From Evansella vedderi (lineage in GTDB: Bacteria > Bacillota > Bacilli > Bacillales > Salisediminibacteriaceae): 64,000 nucleotides of DNA. Below are positions 16,669-25,363 of the stretch, one piece after another. The stretch is from NCBI RefSeq assembly GCF_030813435.1, contig NZ_JAUSUG010000009.1, positions 62,001 through 126,000 on the forward strand, given 5' to 3'. Within the stretch, counting starts at the first letter, position 1. Each line of letters opens with the position of its first letter. The notes below the pieces were generated by a model, which worked only from the letters and a program-made list of their open reading frames with translations, was not told where the DNA came from and searched no databases. The translations under genes were made by a program, and so were the position numbers.

Positions 16669-17622
16669 CTACACTTTTTTAATTGCATTCAAAATATATT
16701 TAACAAACCAGTGATACGGTTTGACACCGTCTTTTTTGCTGAAGTTGCTTGTGTATACGGTAATTAACTCATAGTCTGGAACGATAAAAATATATTGTCC
16801 CCCACTTCCTGCAGCATAATAAAAGGAAGGGTGGTTATTGCTAAAAGGCTCACTTACCCACCAATGGCAGGCATACTTCTGGTTACCAATTTTAGTGGAG
16901 ATGAAGGGGGCGGTGGATTTTTCTACCCACTCCTTAGAGACTACCTGTCGCTCATTATAGCTACCTTCATTTAAACAGAGTTCTCCTAATTTCAATAGAT
17001 CATAAGAGGTTAAACTAATCCCAAAACCTCCAATTGGATTGCCTTTAGGATCTGTTTTCCACTGGTAATCTGTGATATTGAGAGGGTTAAATAAATATTT
17101 TTCTGCAAATTGGTCAAGGCTGCTTCCTGTAGCTTCTTTTAAAATGATACCGAGAAGATGGGAATTCCCACAGTTATAATGAATACTCCCTCCAGGCTTA
17201 TTTCTTAAAGGACGGTTTATTATGTATTTGACCCAATCATCAGACTTCAGCATTTCCTCATTCCCTGGCCAGTCAATCCCTGAAGTCATCGTTAATAAGT
17301 GGTGAATAGTGATTTCACTCTTGCCATTCTTATCATATTGTAAGAATGGCAAGAAAGTAGAAATTGGTTCATGAATGTTGGAAATCTTTCCTTTATCCAT
17401 CGCTATTCCTATTAGTAATGACACAATACTTTTCGTAATGGAGTAAATATGATGTTTCGTTTTTCTAAAGCTGTTTTCTTTATAATATTCGAATTCAACA
17501 GCTCCTGACCTATATATAATACATGAATCGACTGCTTCTTTGCTTATTTTATCTTCCAGTTCTCCCAGTTTAGATAGTTCAATATTTATGTCTTGATAAT
17601 TCCATAGATTATCCAATTGCAT
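16669..17622 (-). CDS. Serine hydrolase, 6-aminohexanoate-hydrolase-like
   Basis: A 317-aa beta-lactamase-fold hydrolase. The nucleophile motif SITK is at residues 61-64. The second motif reads YNCGNSHLLG, the YxxGNSxLL form seen in NylB-like hydrolases rather than YxN. The third motif is GSGGQYIFIVPDYE. No signal peptide is seen. Members cleave amides or esters and the substrate cannot be inferred. It is the middle gene of an operon: 23 bases after the AAC(6')-like acetyltransferase and 16 before the zinc peptidase. GTGGTGG precedes the ATG. Confidence 0.86.
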   Translation of the reverse strand: MQLDNLWNYQDINIELSKLGELEDKISKEAVDSCIIYRSGAVEFEYYKENSFRKTKHHIYSITKSIVSLLIGIAMDKGKISNIHEPISTFLPFLQYDKNGKSEITIHHLLTMTSGIDWPGNEEMLKSDDWVKYIINRPLRNKPGGSIHYNCGNSHLLGIILKEATGSSLDQFAEKYLFNPLNITDYQWKTDPKGNPIGGFGISLTSYDLLKLGELCLNEGSYNERQVVSKEWVEKSTAPFISTKIGNQKYACHWWVSEPFSNNHPSFYYAAGSGGQYIFIVPDYELITVYTSNFSKKDGVKPYHWFVKYILNAIKKV

Positions 17623-17645
17623 TTAAAACCACCACTTGTTTCTTT

Positions 17646-18200
17646 TCAATATATTTTTTTGCTCATAAAAATATCAGGTTTTCCAGGACCATTGGCATCA
17701 GGTAGCACCCCTGATAAGGAAAACCCTAATTTTAGATAAAATTCATAGGGATGCCCTTTAATATTTTGGATATTTTGAAGGTTTTCTAAGAGGTTAGGAT
17801 ATAGATCCTTACCTGAGATTGTTGTCATGAAATTTTCATCGTCCGTACCTAACCAAATAGTTAGTCCCCCACGTACCTTTGCTTGTCTTTCTAAATCTAA
17901 TACTAAGGCTTTTCCAATACCAGTTTTTTGCTTGTCTTTTCTCACAACTAATGGGTGAAGTTCCCAAACCTTCCCCCTTCTTTCACTTATTGCCCCAATC
18001 CATCCTAGAACATGATCGGTTTCAGGGTCTAAAGCAATTCGACTTATTTTATCATTACTAATGGAGTCCTGCACTTCCTCTAAGGCTGACTCCAGTGTAG
18101 GCCATGCCTCAGGCCAATTTTCTTTGAAACCATCCACTAGTATTTCCGCGGTTTGGTAAATATACTGTTCGTCACTTGTTGTCAAATCAATAATTTTCAT
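17646..18200 (-). CDS. AAC(6')-Ii-like GNAT acetyltransferase
   Basis: A 184-aa GNAT protein that resembles chromosomal aminoglycoside 6'-N-acetyltransferases of the Enterococcus AAC(6')-Ii type. Shared blocks in order are GWIGAI, VWELHPLVV, the acetyl-CoA loop QKTGIGKALV, RGGLTIWLGTDDE, HPYEFYLKLGF and GVLPDANGPGKPDIFMSK. The enzyme would acetylate the 6' amino group of aminoglycosides using acetyl-CoA, although such chromosomal enzymes may have another natural substrate. It is first in an operon with a serine hydrolase and a zinc peptidase, and no mobile element is near, so it looks intrinsic rather than acquired. Family assignment is from remembered sequence, not from a search. Confidence 0.82.
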   Translation of the reverse strand: MKIIDLTTSDEQYIYQTAEILVDGFKENWPEAWPTLESALEEVQDSISNDKISRIALDPETDHVLGWIGAISERRGKVWELHPLVVRKDKQKTGIGKALVLDLERQAKVRGGLTIWLGTDDENFMTTISGKDLYPNLLENLQNIQNIKGHPYEFYLKLGFSLSGVLPDANGPGKPDIFMSKKIY

Positions 18201-18408
18201 TTAGTTCCCCTCCACACAACCTGCTTTTTTAAACACGTAACATATTTCTTCGAATGTAAAGGGGATTCCTCTAGTAAATATATTTTTTGTACCTGTGGTG
18301 TTGATGACTTTTGAATCAGCTTTATGAAGAACAGTGTTTTCCTATTGGGGTAAAGAATGGGGTATTTTTGTTAGGTGAGGGGTGTTCGAAGACAGTTAGA
18401 TCATCTAC

Positions 18409-18451
18409 CTTCGACTTGCCGCGAATCTTCCTTTTTCGCGACAAGTCAAAG
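18409..18451 (-). terminator. Hairpin downstream of the SDR gene
   Basis: CTTCGACTTGCCGCGAA (18409-18425) pairs with TTCGCGACAAGTCAAAG (18435-18451), 15 of 17 positions, 25 bases after the SDR stop. It lacks a good T run, so it may be a weak terminator, an mRNA 3' stabiliser or a dispersed palindromic repeat. The rest of the 275-base gap 18201-18475 shows nothing else. Confidence 0.5.
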
Positions 18452-18475
18452 CCAACATGGTTATACTAATTATCT

Positions 18476-19249
18476 TTATAACAGTGATTCTGCTCCGTCA
18501 ATATAGATTTCTGTCCCTGTTATATGGCTGGACGCGTCTGATGCAAGAAAACTTACTAATTGTGCTACCTGTTCAGGAGTTCCAGGTCCATGTTCCAACG
18601 GTTGATTACCTTCTGGATACTTCACTGGTATTTTTACTTCGTCTAAATTATCCTTCGGCGATGTATTTTGTCCAATATTTGTTTTGATTGCACCGGGACA
18701 TATAGCATTCACACGAATTTTATATCTTGCCAATTCTAAAGCAGCCATTTTCATAAAAGCAACTTGCCCAGCCTTTGAAGTACTATAGGCGGACATTCCG
18801 ATATTAGAAAAGGTTCGATTACCATTAATAGAGCTTGTAATAATAATACTCCCTCCTTTAGATTTCATATGGGGAATACTTTGCTTTATAAATAAAAATG
18901 TACTCTTCAAATTCGTGTCTATCGTTTGGTCCCAATCTTTTATTTCGAGCTCCTCAATCGCGGAGAGGGTACCATTAATTCCAGCATTAATAAATACTGT
19001 ATCAACGGAACCAAACTTTTCTATTGCTTGTTGAAAACCATTTCTTACTCTTTCTTCATCTTTCACATCTATATCTAATACAATTGCCTCGCCACCTGAA
19101 TTGACAATCTTCTCTTTTACATGCTCTGCACGGTTTTCCTTCAAATCCATAATACAAATTTTATACCCTGACTTCGCTAGTTCCAGGGCTGCTCCTTTTC
19201 CAATACCTGAACCACCACCAGAGATAACAGCAACCTTTGATTGTACCAT
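18476..19249 (-). CDS. Short-chain dehydrogenase/reductase
   Basis: A 257-aa classical SDR. The cofactor motif is SGGGSGIG (residues 10-17), followed by NAGING and the catalytic Ser (SSINGN), Tyr and Lys of YSTSKAG; the C-terminal loop PGAIKTN is normal. Asp at the end of the second strand (IMDLKENR) suggests NAD+ preference. It would oxidise or reduce an alcohol/ketone pair, for example a sugar or 3-oxoacyl substrate, but nothing nearby indicates which. AGGAGGG precedes the ATG. It is transcribed alone. Confidence 0.9.
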   Translation of the reverse strand: MVQSKVAVISGGGSGIGKGAALELAKSGYKICIMDLKENRAEHVKEKIVNSGGEAIVLDIDVKDEERVRNGFQQAIEKFGSVDTVFINAGINGTLSAIEELEIKDWDQTIDTNLKSTFLFIKQSIPHMKSKGGSIIITSSINGNRTFSNIGMSAYSTSKAGQVAFMKMAALELARYKIRVNAICPGAIKTNIGQNTSPKDNLDEVKIPVKYPEGNQPLEHGPGTPEQVAQLVSFLASDASSHITGTEIYIDGAESLL

Positions 19250-19309
19250 TTTACATCCCTCCTGGTGATATTTTTGCTTAATAATGTTTCTGTTTATTCA
19301 CCAGACATA

Positions 19310-19343
19310 AAAAACCCACCTTATAACAATAAAGGCAGGTTTT
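19310..19343 (-). terminator. Terminator of the DUF4395-like gene
   Basis: On the minus strand AAAACCTGCCTT pairs with AAGGTGGGTTTT (two internal mismatches) followed by TTTATG. It lies 13 bases past the stop codon at 19356. Confidence 0.65.
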
Positions 19344-19355
19344 CAGTAAACTATT

Positions 19356-19778
19356 TTACGGGTTTTTTGTTAACTTGTATCTCAGTTGCTTCAGTTGAAA
19401 ATATAAAAAACAACCAACACAAAAGCCCATAATAGCAACAGTTGCAGCTACTGTTACCATTCCTACTAATACCCAAGCAATCCAATGACCGTTTATTAAT
19501 AGAATTAAGAGGGCAATTGTTAGAAGCGAAGCAGCAATGGATTGGTTAAATCGAGTTAATTGTGACGATTCGGTAGGGTCTTTTGATAAATCTTTCTTTG
19601 ACAAAGCCTTTGTGATACGGAAAGCAATATTTGCCTTTGGCCCAAAAAGTAAAGAAGCAGCAATAATTCCTAGGGTAATAGCAACTAGTAAAACACTTTG
19701 AAAAGAAATAGATAAAAGGGTTAACACAACCATCATCGTTTGGTTTGCTTTTACTAAGGTCATAGGTATCTCTTTCAA
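19356..19778 (-). CDS. Small membrane protein, DUF4395-like
   Basis: A 140-aa membrane protein with hydrophobic segments near residues 15-45, 80-100 and 103-128. The features FGPKANIAFR, SSQLTRFNQSIAAS and the terminal GFCVGCFLYFQL with a Cys pair resemble the DUF4395 family of four-helix membrane proteins, sometimes found near thiol or sulfur genes. Function is unknown. The TTG at 19778 is used as start because AAAGGAG lies eight bases upstream; the GTG at 19787 overlaps that site. The neighbours are unrelated single genes. Family name is from pattern memory and moderately sure. Confidence 0.65.
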   Translation of the reverse strand: MKEIPMTLVKANQTMMVVLTLLSISFQSVLLVAITLGIIAASLLFGPKANIAFRITKALSKKDLSKDPTESSQLTRFNQSIAASLLTIALLILLINGHWIAWVLVGMVTVAATVAIMGFCVGCFLYFQLKQLRYKLTKNP

Positions 19779-19897
19779 GCTTGTCACTCCTTTACATGAA
19801 AATATATTTAATTCGCACCTATTTAGTATGAATTATGCCAAACCCATTGGAAAAGTGCAACAAATATGTTTTACAAAGGAATAATTTTATGAGGGAT

Positions 19898-19926
19898 TTG
19901 AAAAAAATCGGGAATTCCTGTAAAAT
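19898..19926 (+). promoter_or_regulatory. Sigma-A promoter
   Basis: TTGAAA (19898-19903), a 17-base spacer and TAAAAT (19921-19926) give a near-consensus promoter about 90 bases before the gene at 20019. Confidence 0.7.
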
Positions 19927-20018
19927 GTTTTAATTGTGTGGGTATATTATGTTCGGAACACTACTTTTGCACGTTTCATAGTTTATATAGAAGATAATCG
20001 AATAGAAAGGGGATTTAT

Positions 20019-20546
20019 ATGATTTACTCTCCAATAGACTCCTTTGATGATAAACAAAAAAAAGATAAAGACGAAATCATTGAAGAGCTAGAGGATCTAG
20101 AACTACAAGTTTTTCGCATGAAGGAAAATATGAAGGAAATTGCAAAACGCAGTCAGATACTGGGTATCGATCAAACCAAGGAAGATAAATGGGTTATTGT
20201 ATACGCTATTGATGACGGTAATGTTTGCAAAGTGATGCTTCATGATTGTGAGACTCCTTACCGTGGTAAATGGGATTTTTCTATCCAAGCCCAATATGCA
20301 GATGATTACGTCATACACATTCAGGATATACGAGGTGAAGAAAATAGAGGATTCGGATCCGTCTGTATGAAATTTTTAAAAGAGCATGCAATGGACCAGA
20401 ATGTACAATGTATTACTGGTGACCTAGTGGAACGGGATTGGGATCACATCGACCGGTTAACTCATTTTTATAAAAAGCACAATTTTAAAGTGGAAGTGGA
20501 AGAAGAGCAAAAATACGGCGAAATTTACTGGTCACCAGCAGTCTAA
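20019..20546 (+). CDS. Coiled-coil protein with GNAT-like C-terminal domain
   Basis: A 175-aa protein of unassigned function. The N-terminal 50 residues (KQKKDKDEIIEELEDLELQ onward) are strongly charged with heptad spacing and likely form a coiled coil. The rest resembles a small GNAT fold: IQDIRGEENRGFGSVCMKFL corresponds to the beta4-acetyl-CoA loop and HIDRLTHFYKKHNF to the C-terminal FYxxxGF motif. The acetyl-CoA loop is NRGFGS, close to the R-x-x-G-x-G/A consensus. GAAAGGGG precedes the ATG, and a good promoter and terminator bracket the gene, so it is a true single-gene unit. Substrate is unknown. Confidence 0.7.
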   Translation: MIYSPIDSFDDKQKKDKDEIIEELEDLELQVFRMKENMKEIAKRSQILGIDQTKEDKWVIVYAIDDGNVCKVMLHDCETPYRGKWDFSIQAQYADDYVIHIQDIRGEENRGFGSVCMKFLKEHAMDQNVQCITGDLVERDWDHIDRLTHFYKKHNFKVEVEEEQKYGEIYWSPAV

Positions 20547-20575
20547 TTAACTAACGAGCCGTTGCTTTTAAAACT

Positions 20576-20616
20576 GGGAGCTCAGAGGCTAATTAGGCCT
20601 ATTGAGCTCCCCTTTT
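20576..20616. terminator. Shared terminator of convergent genes
   Basis: GGGAGCTCA (20576-20584) pairs with TGAGCTCCC (20603-20611), with further pairing around GGCCTA inside, and a TTTT run on the plus strand. The stop codon of the minus-strand gene (20589-20591) lies inside the hairpin. Confidence 0.88.
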
Positions 20617-20918
20617 ATTTTCCTTTTAAAAATAAGGCTTTTTCTAGTCTTATAATTATCTAGCGTCAAGGTTATGATTGGAATGGTAAGCAATGCAGTA
20701 ATAACCATGGTAATACCGTAGCCAGCAAAGAGTATACTTATCCAGCCACCCATCATTATACTTAGCGGTACTAAGGCTATTCCTAGTATTAAGATTAACC
20801 AGGATAAGAAGTATTTCATCCAATTTTTCTTGATACTCAGTTGATTAATAAATACCGCTGAACAAATTTGGAGTAATATCAGAACACCCCCTACAATGAA
20901 CAGAGAGGTCAAAAGCAT
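20589..20918 (-). CDS. Small hydrophobic membrane protein
   Basis: A 109-aa protein with three likely membrane helices (about residues 3-25, 37-60 and 63-85) and a basic C-terminal tail (KTRKSLIFKRKIKGE). No family is recognised. AAGGAG precedes the ATG. It lies 24 bases downstream of the double-GGCT gene's start side in the opposite sense of transcription order: the GGCT gene is upstream of nothing here, since both are minus-strand genes and this one follows the GGCT gene by 24 bases, so they may be co-transcribed. The stop codon is inside the terminator hairpin. Confidence 0.6.
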   Translation of the reverse strand: MLLTSLFIVGGVLILLQICSAVFINQLSIKKNWMKYFLSWLILILGIALVPLSIMMGGWISILFAGYGITMVITALLTIPIITLTLDNYKTRKSLIFKRKIKGELNRPN

Positions 20919-20942
20919 TCACTCCTTCTCACCTTATTCATT

Positions 20943-21827
20943 TTATATTTGTTCCTCTATGCTTCTCACATCTACACCTAAGTCTGCCATCTGTTTCCTT
21001 AACAACTGGTAATAATTATCCGATACTCTACCTTTGGCACCACGCAGAATCTCTAAAGCGTAATGGTCGGGCGGGGCTATATCCTCTTCCTTATTAATGA
21101 CAGTAAAGGAAAGGACATCCTCTAAAGTTTGGTTGTTCCATTCGATATCCACAAATACAGGCCGATAAATTTGAGCATGAACGCCTTCCCGGTCGAATAG
21201 ATAATGGAGTGCCTCCAAAGGTAATAAATAAAGAATTCCTTCTACATACCCTGTACCTTCCTTAATATCAGCTCTTCCCCCGTCGTGAGAATGTCTAGAG
21301 TAGCAAAGGGTATAATTTTGCAATTCCCCTACTCCCATTACACGTTCAAAAAGGTGTCTAACACCTTGCTCATGGAACCGTTCAGTATCCATACAAGAGC
21401 CATAGGCAAAGTACATGAAGGTTAGTGGGTTTTCATTTAGAAATTTGTATAGCTTCCAATCACCATTGTCAATTTTTTCTTTCAACAGGTCCCTATTGGA
21501 TGGAGCAATAGTATATACATATGCTTGAATGGAACTTTCATCCGTGAAGACTTGCACTATTTTACGATCATATAAATTATTCGTTCGCCCTTCCTCGTAA
21601 CCTTCTAATACATCAAGTGAGTAAAGTACATCATTTGTGACCTCATACACTTCACCGTAGGTTATGTCTTCACCATTAAAATCTAAGGCCGGATAACCTA
21701 AACCCGTATCATAAAGGGAGCCTTTCACATAAGCTTGTTCATAGACGAGTTTACTCATCTTCAGAAGATCCGAGTTACTATCGTGCCGTCTTAAGGTTCC
21801 GTAAACAAAAACAATATGTCTTTCCAT
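20943..21827 (-). CDS. Protein with two gamma-glutamylcyclotransferase-like domains
   Basis: A 294-aa protein with two GGCT/AIG2-like domains in tandem. Domain 1 (about 1-115) begins with FVYGTLRRHDSN and has GYPAL and GEVYEV; its acidic residue is in LDVLEGYEEG. Domain 2 (about 131-250) begins FMYFAYGSCMDTERF and has FDREGVHAQIYRP. YGTL and YGS are the typical cyclotransferase loops. Such enzymes release 5-oxoproline from gamma-glutamyl amines or peptides, or act on amine-linked glutamyl groups. The ATG at 21827 has GGTG six bases upstream; the GTG at 21836 is inside that site. The three-gene order with the small membrane protein offers no substrate clue. Confidence 0.85.
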   Translation of the reverse strand: MERHIVFVYGTLRRHDSNSDLLKMSKLVYEQAYVKGSLYDTGLGYPALDFNGEDITYGEVYEVTNDVLYSLDVLEGYEEGRTNNLYDRKIVQVFTDESSIQAYVYTIAPSNRDLLKEKIDNGDWKLYKFLNENPLTFMYFAYGSCMDTERFHEQGVRHLFERVMGVGELQNYTLCYSRHSHDGGRADIKEGTGYVEGILYLLPLEALHYLFDREGVHAQIYRPVFVDIEWNNQTLEDVLSFTVINKEEDIAPPDHYALEILRGAKGRVSDNYYQLLRKQMADLGVDVRSIEEQI

Positions 21828-21945
21828 CTTATTCACCTTCCAAAGGCAAGAGCCTTACTCTAACCAGTTTATGTTCCAAATCATATTTAGGAACTGAAAA
21901 TTTATATACTGCAAATTTTAAAGAATATCAATCTAAAAATCTACA

Positions 21946-21978
21946 AAAATTGTGCGGGACCGGGTCCCGCACAATTTT
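21946..21978 (-). terminator. Terminator of pflBA
   Basis: AAAATTGTGCGGGAC (21946-21960) and GTCCCGCACAATTTT (21964-21978) form a perfect 15-base stem with a 3-base loop. The A/T ends of the arms provide a U run in either direction. Confidence 0.93.
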
Positions 21979-21995
21979 GTGACAACTATATTGAT

Positions 21996-22757
21996 TTAGG
22001 AGGATACACGTATTGTTCTTTGGTTCATGCCTTTTAGAGCTTTCCTTTTCTGGTTCATTATAAGATTATAAGCATCGTCTACTTCTTCCGCTGTTGGGGC
22101 TTGGACGTACTTCAAAGTATTTACTAGACCTAACTGCTCCCACTTGTATTCACCCATTTTGTGATACGGAAGCACCTCTACTTTTTCCACATTGGAGAGT
22201 TGTGCTATAAAGTTTCCCAGCTTTGTTAACTGTAATTTATCATTCGTAATACCTGGGACTAATACATGGCGTATCCATACAGGTATTTCCTTTTCCATTA
22301 ACAACTTTGCAATCTTTAATGTGTTCTTGTTAGATAGACCTGTCAATTCTTTATGCTTTTCCTCATCAATATGCTTTAAATCTAAAAGAACTAAATCCGT
22401 AACCTCTAGAATGTCATCTATTATTTTTGGTATGACGGATCCTCCAGTATCAAGGGTGGTGTGTATTCCTAGCTCTTTACATTTCGTAAATAAATCTAAA
22501 ACGAACTCTGGCTGAAGCAAAGCTTCTCCACCACTAACTGTTATTCCTCCGTTAGAAAACTGCATATAAGGTAAATAATCTATTATATCTTTAATGATAT
22601 CCTCCGTGTCCATTAAATCGCCAACACATTTTTTCCAGGTATCTGGATTATGGCAATATAAACATTGCAATGGACATCCTTGTAAAAATAGGACGTACCT
22701 TATGCCAGGACCATCTACTGTTCCGCACGTTTCTATTGAGTGAACATAACCTTTCAT
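21996..22757 (-). CDS. pflA: Pyruvate formate-lyase activating enzyme
   Basis: Radical-SAM enzyme that abstracts hydrogen from the glycine of PflB to install the glycyl radical under anaerobic conditions. The cluster motif CxxxCxxC is Cys28, Cys32 and Cys35 in GCPLQCLYCHNP. The SAM-binding GG motif is in NGGITVSGGEALLQP. At 253 aa it has the usual length. It starts six bases after the pflB stop, forming a two-gene operon that ends at the 15-base-pair terminator at 21946. Confidence 0.97.
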   Translation of the reverse strand: MKGYVHSIETCGTVDGPGIRYVLFLQGCPLQCLYCHNPDTWKKCVGDLMDTEDIIKDIIDYLPYMQFSNGGITVSGGEALLQPEFVLDLFTKCKELGIHTTLDTGGSVIPKIIDDILEVTDLVLLDLKHIDEEKHKELTGLSNKNTLKIAKLLMEKEIPVWIRHVLVPGITNDKLQLTKLGNFIAQLSNVEKVEVLPYHKMGEYKWEQLGLVNTLKYVQAPTAEEVDDAYNLIMNQKRKALKGMNQRTIRVSS

Positions 22758-22763
22758 TTGGCA

Positions 22764-24989
22764 TCACAAACTTTCGTGGAATGTTCTATTGACTACATCT
22801 TCCTGCTGTTCTTTTGTTAATTTATTAAAGTTTACTGCGTAACCGGACACTCGAATGGTTAATTGTGGGTATTCCTCTGGATGATTCATTGCATCCAACA
22901 ACTTTTCCCTATCAAACACATTCACATTTAAATGATGACCACCTTTTACAACATAACCATCTAAAATAGAAGATAGATTTTTAATTCTTGATGAATCGTT
23001 TTTTCCTAATGCCTTAGGGATAATCGAGAAAGTACAAGAAATTCCATCTTGGCAGTCTTCATAAGGGATTTTCGATACGGAATTTAATGATGCTAAGGCA
23101 CCCTTCTTATCCCTACCGTGCATTGGATTAGCACCTGGTGCAAATGGTTCTCCTGCTTTACGGCCATCAGGTGTATTTCCAGTCTTTTTACCATAAACTA
23201 CATTGGAGGTAATGGTTAAGACGGACAGTGTTGGAATAGATTGACGATACGTTTTCTGCTCCCTTAGTTTACTCATAAAATTCTTTACTACCGAAGAGGC
23301 AATTTCATCTACTCGTTGATCGTTGTTTCCGTAATACGGGAATTCCCCTTCCACTTCGAAATCCTTTGCTAAACCAGTTTCATCCCGGATTACTCTAACC
23401 TTAGCAAACTTAATGGCACTTAGTGCATCTGCTACAACAGATAATCCTGCAACACCTGTTGCCATCGTTCTAATAATGTCACGATCATGCAGGGCCATCT
23501 CGATTCTCTCATAGCAATATTTATCATGGTTGTAATGAATTACATTTAAAGTTTTAATATAGAGTTCAGCCAACCAGTTCTGAATTTCTTCAAAGTTTTT
23601 CATTACATCATCAAAATCTAATACATCAGTTGTGATAGGTTCCATTTTCGGTCCAACTTGTATACCTAGTTTCTCGTCTATCCCACCATTAATAGCATAT
23701 AGTAACGCTTTAGCTAAATTTGCACGGGCTCCGAAGAACTGCATTTGCTTCCCTATTCTCATGGCTGAGACGCAGCATGCGATTCCATAATCATCGCCGT
23801 ATTCTTCTCTCATTAAGTCATCATTTTCAAACTGAAGGGAACTAGTTTCAATAGAAACCTTGGAAGCAAATTCTTTAAATTTCTCTGGCAATGAATTTGA
23901 CCAAAGTACTGTTAAATTAGGTTCCGGAGCTGGTCCAAGGTTTAAGAGTGTATGAATAAAACGGAATGAGTTTTTCGTTACTAATGGAACCCCATTCAAT
24001 CCCATACCACCGATAGATTCTGTTACCCATGTTGGGTCCCCGCTAAATAAATCGTTATATTCAGGTGTTCTTAAAAACCTGACCATACGGAGTTTCATGA
24101 CAAATTGGTCAACTAGCTCTTGCGCTTCTTCTTCTGAAAGAATTCCGTTTTGGATATCCCTTTCTATATATATATCAAGGAAGGAGGACACTCGTCCAAG
24201 GCTCATGGCTGCTCCATTTTGTTCTTTAATAGCCCCTAAATAAGCGAAGTATAACCATTGAAAAGCTTCCTTAGCCGTTTCAGCCGGGTTAGATATATCG
24301 AAACCATAGCTCTTTGCCATTTCCTTCAATTCACTAAGTGCTCTAATTTGCTCCGCCATTTCTTCTCGGTCACGAATGACAGCATCAGTCATATCCTCTA
24401 ATTCCAGTTCTCTTTTTTCTTTTATTTTCTCTTTAATGAGCCGATCCACACCATAAAGGGCAACACGACGGTAGTCACCAATAATTCTTCCCCTTCCGTA
24501 TGCATCAGGAAGACCAGTGATAATTCCTGCTTTACGGGCTTTTTTCATTTCATCTGTATACACATCAAATACTCCTTGATTATGTGTTTTTCGGTATTGG
24601 GAAAAAATTGTGCTAATACTTTCATCCAGTTTGTAGCCGTATGCTTCACATGCTTGTTCCATCATTCGATTGCCGCCAAAAGGTTGAATAGACCTTTTTA
24701 AAGGGGCATCTGTCTGTAGTCCAACGACAACTTCTTTATCTCGATCAATATAACCTGGGCCATGTGATGTAATTGTTGAAATAGTTGCTGTGTCAATATC
24801 AAGAACACCGTTTTTTAATTCTTTGGCCATTAAGTTTTTAACAGTTTCCCAAAGTTCCATCGTTTTAGCTGTTGGTTCCGTCAAAAACTCCTCCCCTCCA
24901 TAATAAGAGGTTATATTTCTTAAAATAAAATCCCTAACATGTATCTCTTCCATCCATTGTCCTGATTGAAATCCATTCCATGCTTTCAT
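22764..24989 (-). CDS. pflB: Formate acetyltransferase (pyruvate formate-lyase)
   Basis: Glycyl-radical enzyme that splits pyruvate with CoA into acetyl-CoA and formate during anaerobic growth. The 741-aa protein has the adjacent active-site cysteines Cys405-Cys406 ([11 protein letters not shown]) and the radical Gly716 in RVSGYAV. The start is ATG 24989 with GGGGAG nine bases upstream; an ATG three codons earlier abuts that site. pflA follows after six bases. Two TGTGA-N6-TCACA palindromes and a cre-like sequence lie 90-260 bases upstream, so control by an Fnr or Rex-type redox regulator and by carbon source is likely. Cytosolic. Confidence 0.97.
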   Translation of the reverse strand: MKAWNGFQSGQWMEEIHVRDFILRNITSYYGGEEFLTEPTAKTMELWETVKNLMAKELKNGVLDIDTATISTITSHGPGYIDRDKEVVVGLQTDAPLKRSIQPFGGNRMMEQACEAYGYKLDESISTIFSQYRKTHNQGVFDVYTDEMKKARKAGIITGLPDAYGRGRIIGDYRRVALYGVDRLIKEKIKEKRELELEDMTDAVIRDREEMAEQIRALSELKEMAKSYGFDISNPAETAKEAFQWLYFAYLGAIKEQNGAAMSLGRVSSFLDIYIERDIQNGILSEEEAQELVDQFVMKLRMVRFLRTPEYNDLFSGDPTWVTESIGGMGLNGVPLVTKNSFRFIHTLLNLGPAPEPNLTVLWSNSLPEKFKEFASKVSIETSSLQFENDDLMREEYGDDYGIACCVSAMRIGKQMQFFGARANLAKALLYAINGGIDEKLGIQVGPKMEPITTDVLDFDDVMKNFEEIQNWLAELYIKTLNVIHYNHDKYCYERIEMALHDRDIIRTMATGVAGLSVVADALSAIKFAKVRVIRDETGLAKDFEVEGEFPYYGNNDQRVDEIASSVVKNFMSKLREQKTYRQSIPTLSVLTITSNVVYGKKTGNTPDGRKAGEPFAPGANPMHGRDKKGALASLNSVSKIPYEDCQDGISCTFSIIPKALGKNDSSRIKNLSSILDGYVVKGGHHLNVNVFDREKLLDAMNHPEEYPQLTIRVSGYAVNFNKLTKEQQEDVVNRTFHESL

Positions 24990-25082
24990 TCTTCTCATCT
25001 CCCCAAACTTTAACTATTTTATCATCCCAGCACTCCATTACACCATAGTGTTCCACCCTTCTAGAACAACTGTTATATATAT

Positions 25083-25098
25083 TGTGATAAATTTCACA
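25083..25098. promoter_or_regulatory. Fnr/Rex-type palindrome 1 upstream of pflB
   Basis: TGTGATAAATTTCACA is a perfect TGTGA-N6-TCACA palindrome, the B. subtilis Fnr box. It also matches the Rex box TTGTGAA-N4-TTCACAA with two mismatches. Its centre is about 30 bases upstream of a weak -10 (TAGAAG, 25063-25058), the spacing of an activator at -41.5. Confidence 0.7.
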
Positions 25099-25215
25099 TA
25101 AGGTAACGGAAGTATATGGGAGGAATAACTTATTTGTAATTCTCGTTGAATTAAAACCCCTTTGCCCTTTACAAATTCATTATACCCCTAATAAACCATC
25201 AGATGTTTGACATAT

Positions 25216-25233
25216 TTGTGAAGTATATCACAA
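25216..25233. promoter_or_regulatory. Fnr/Rex-type palindrome 2 upstream of pflB
   Basis: TTGTGAAGTATATCACAA contains a perfect TGTGA-N6-TCACA core and misses the Rex consensus at one position. On the minus strand a perfect TATAAT lies at 25184-25179 without a good -35, as expected for an activated promoter, although the distance (site centre about -52) is not the classical one. Confidence 0.7.
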
Positions 25234-25239
25234 CCGATC

Positions 25240-25253
25240 TGATAACGGTTACA
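25240..25253. promoter_or_regulatory. Catabolite-responsive element (cre)-like site
   Basis: TGATAACGGTTACA fits the CcpA cre consensus TGWAANCGNTNWCA with one mismatch (T at position 4). It lies beside palindrome 2 in the 374-base gap between pflB and the ABC importer operon. Confidence 0.55.
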
Positions 25254-25290
25254 ATTTGAATAAATTGTGACAGGCTTTATTTTTTTATAG

Positions 25291-25335
25291 AAAAAGAAAA
25301 CCTCCAATCAATGTGTTGTACAATGTTTAGAGGTT
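25291..25335 (-). terminator. Terminator of the ABC importer operon
   Basis: On the minus strand AACCTC...GAGGTT closes an imperfect hairpin with inner ACA/TGT pairing, followed by TTCTTTTTCT. It starts about 28 bases past the stop codon at 25364. Confidence 0.75.
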
Positions 25336-25363
25336 CTGTTATACAATTCTTATCTTAGCTGTA

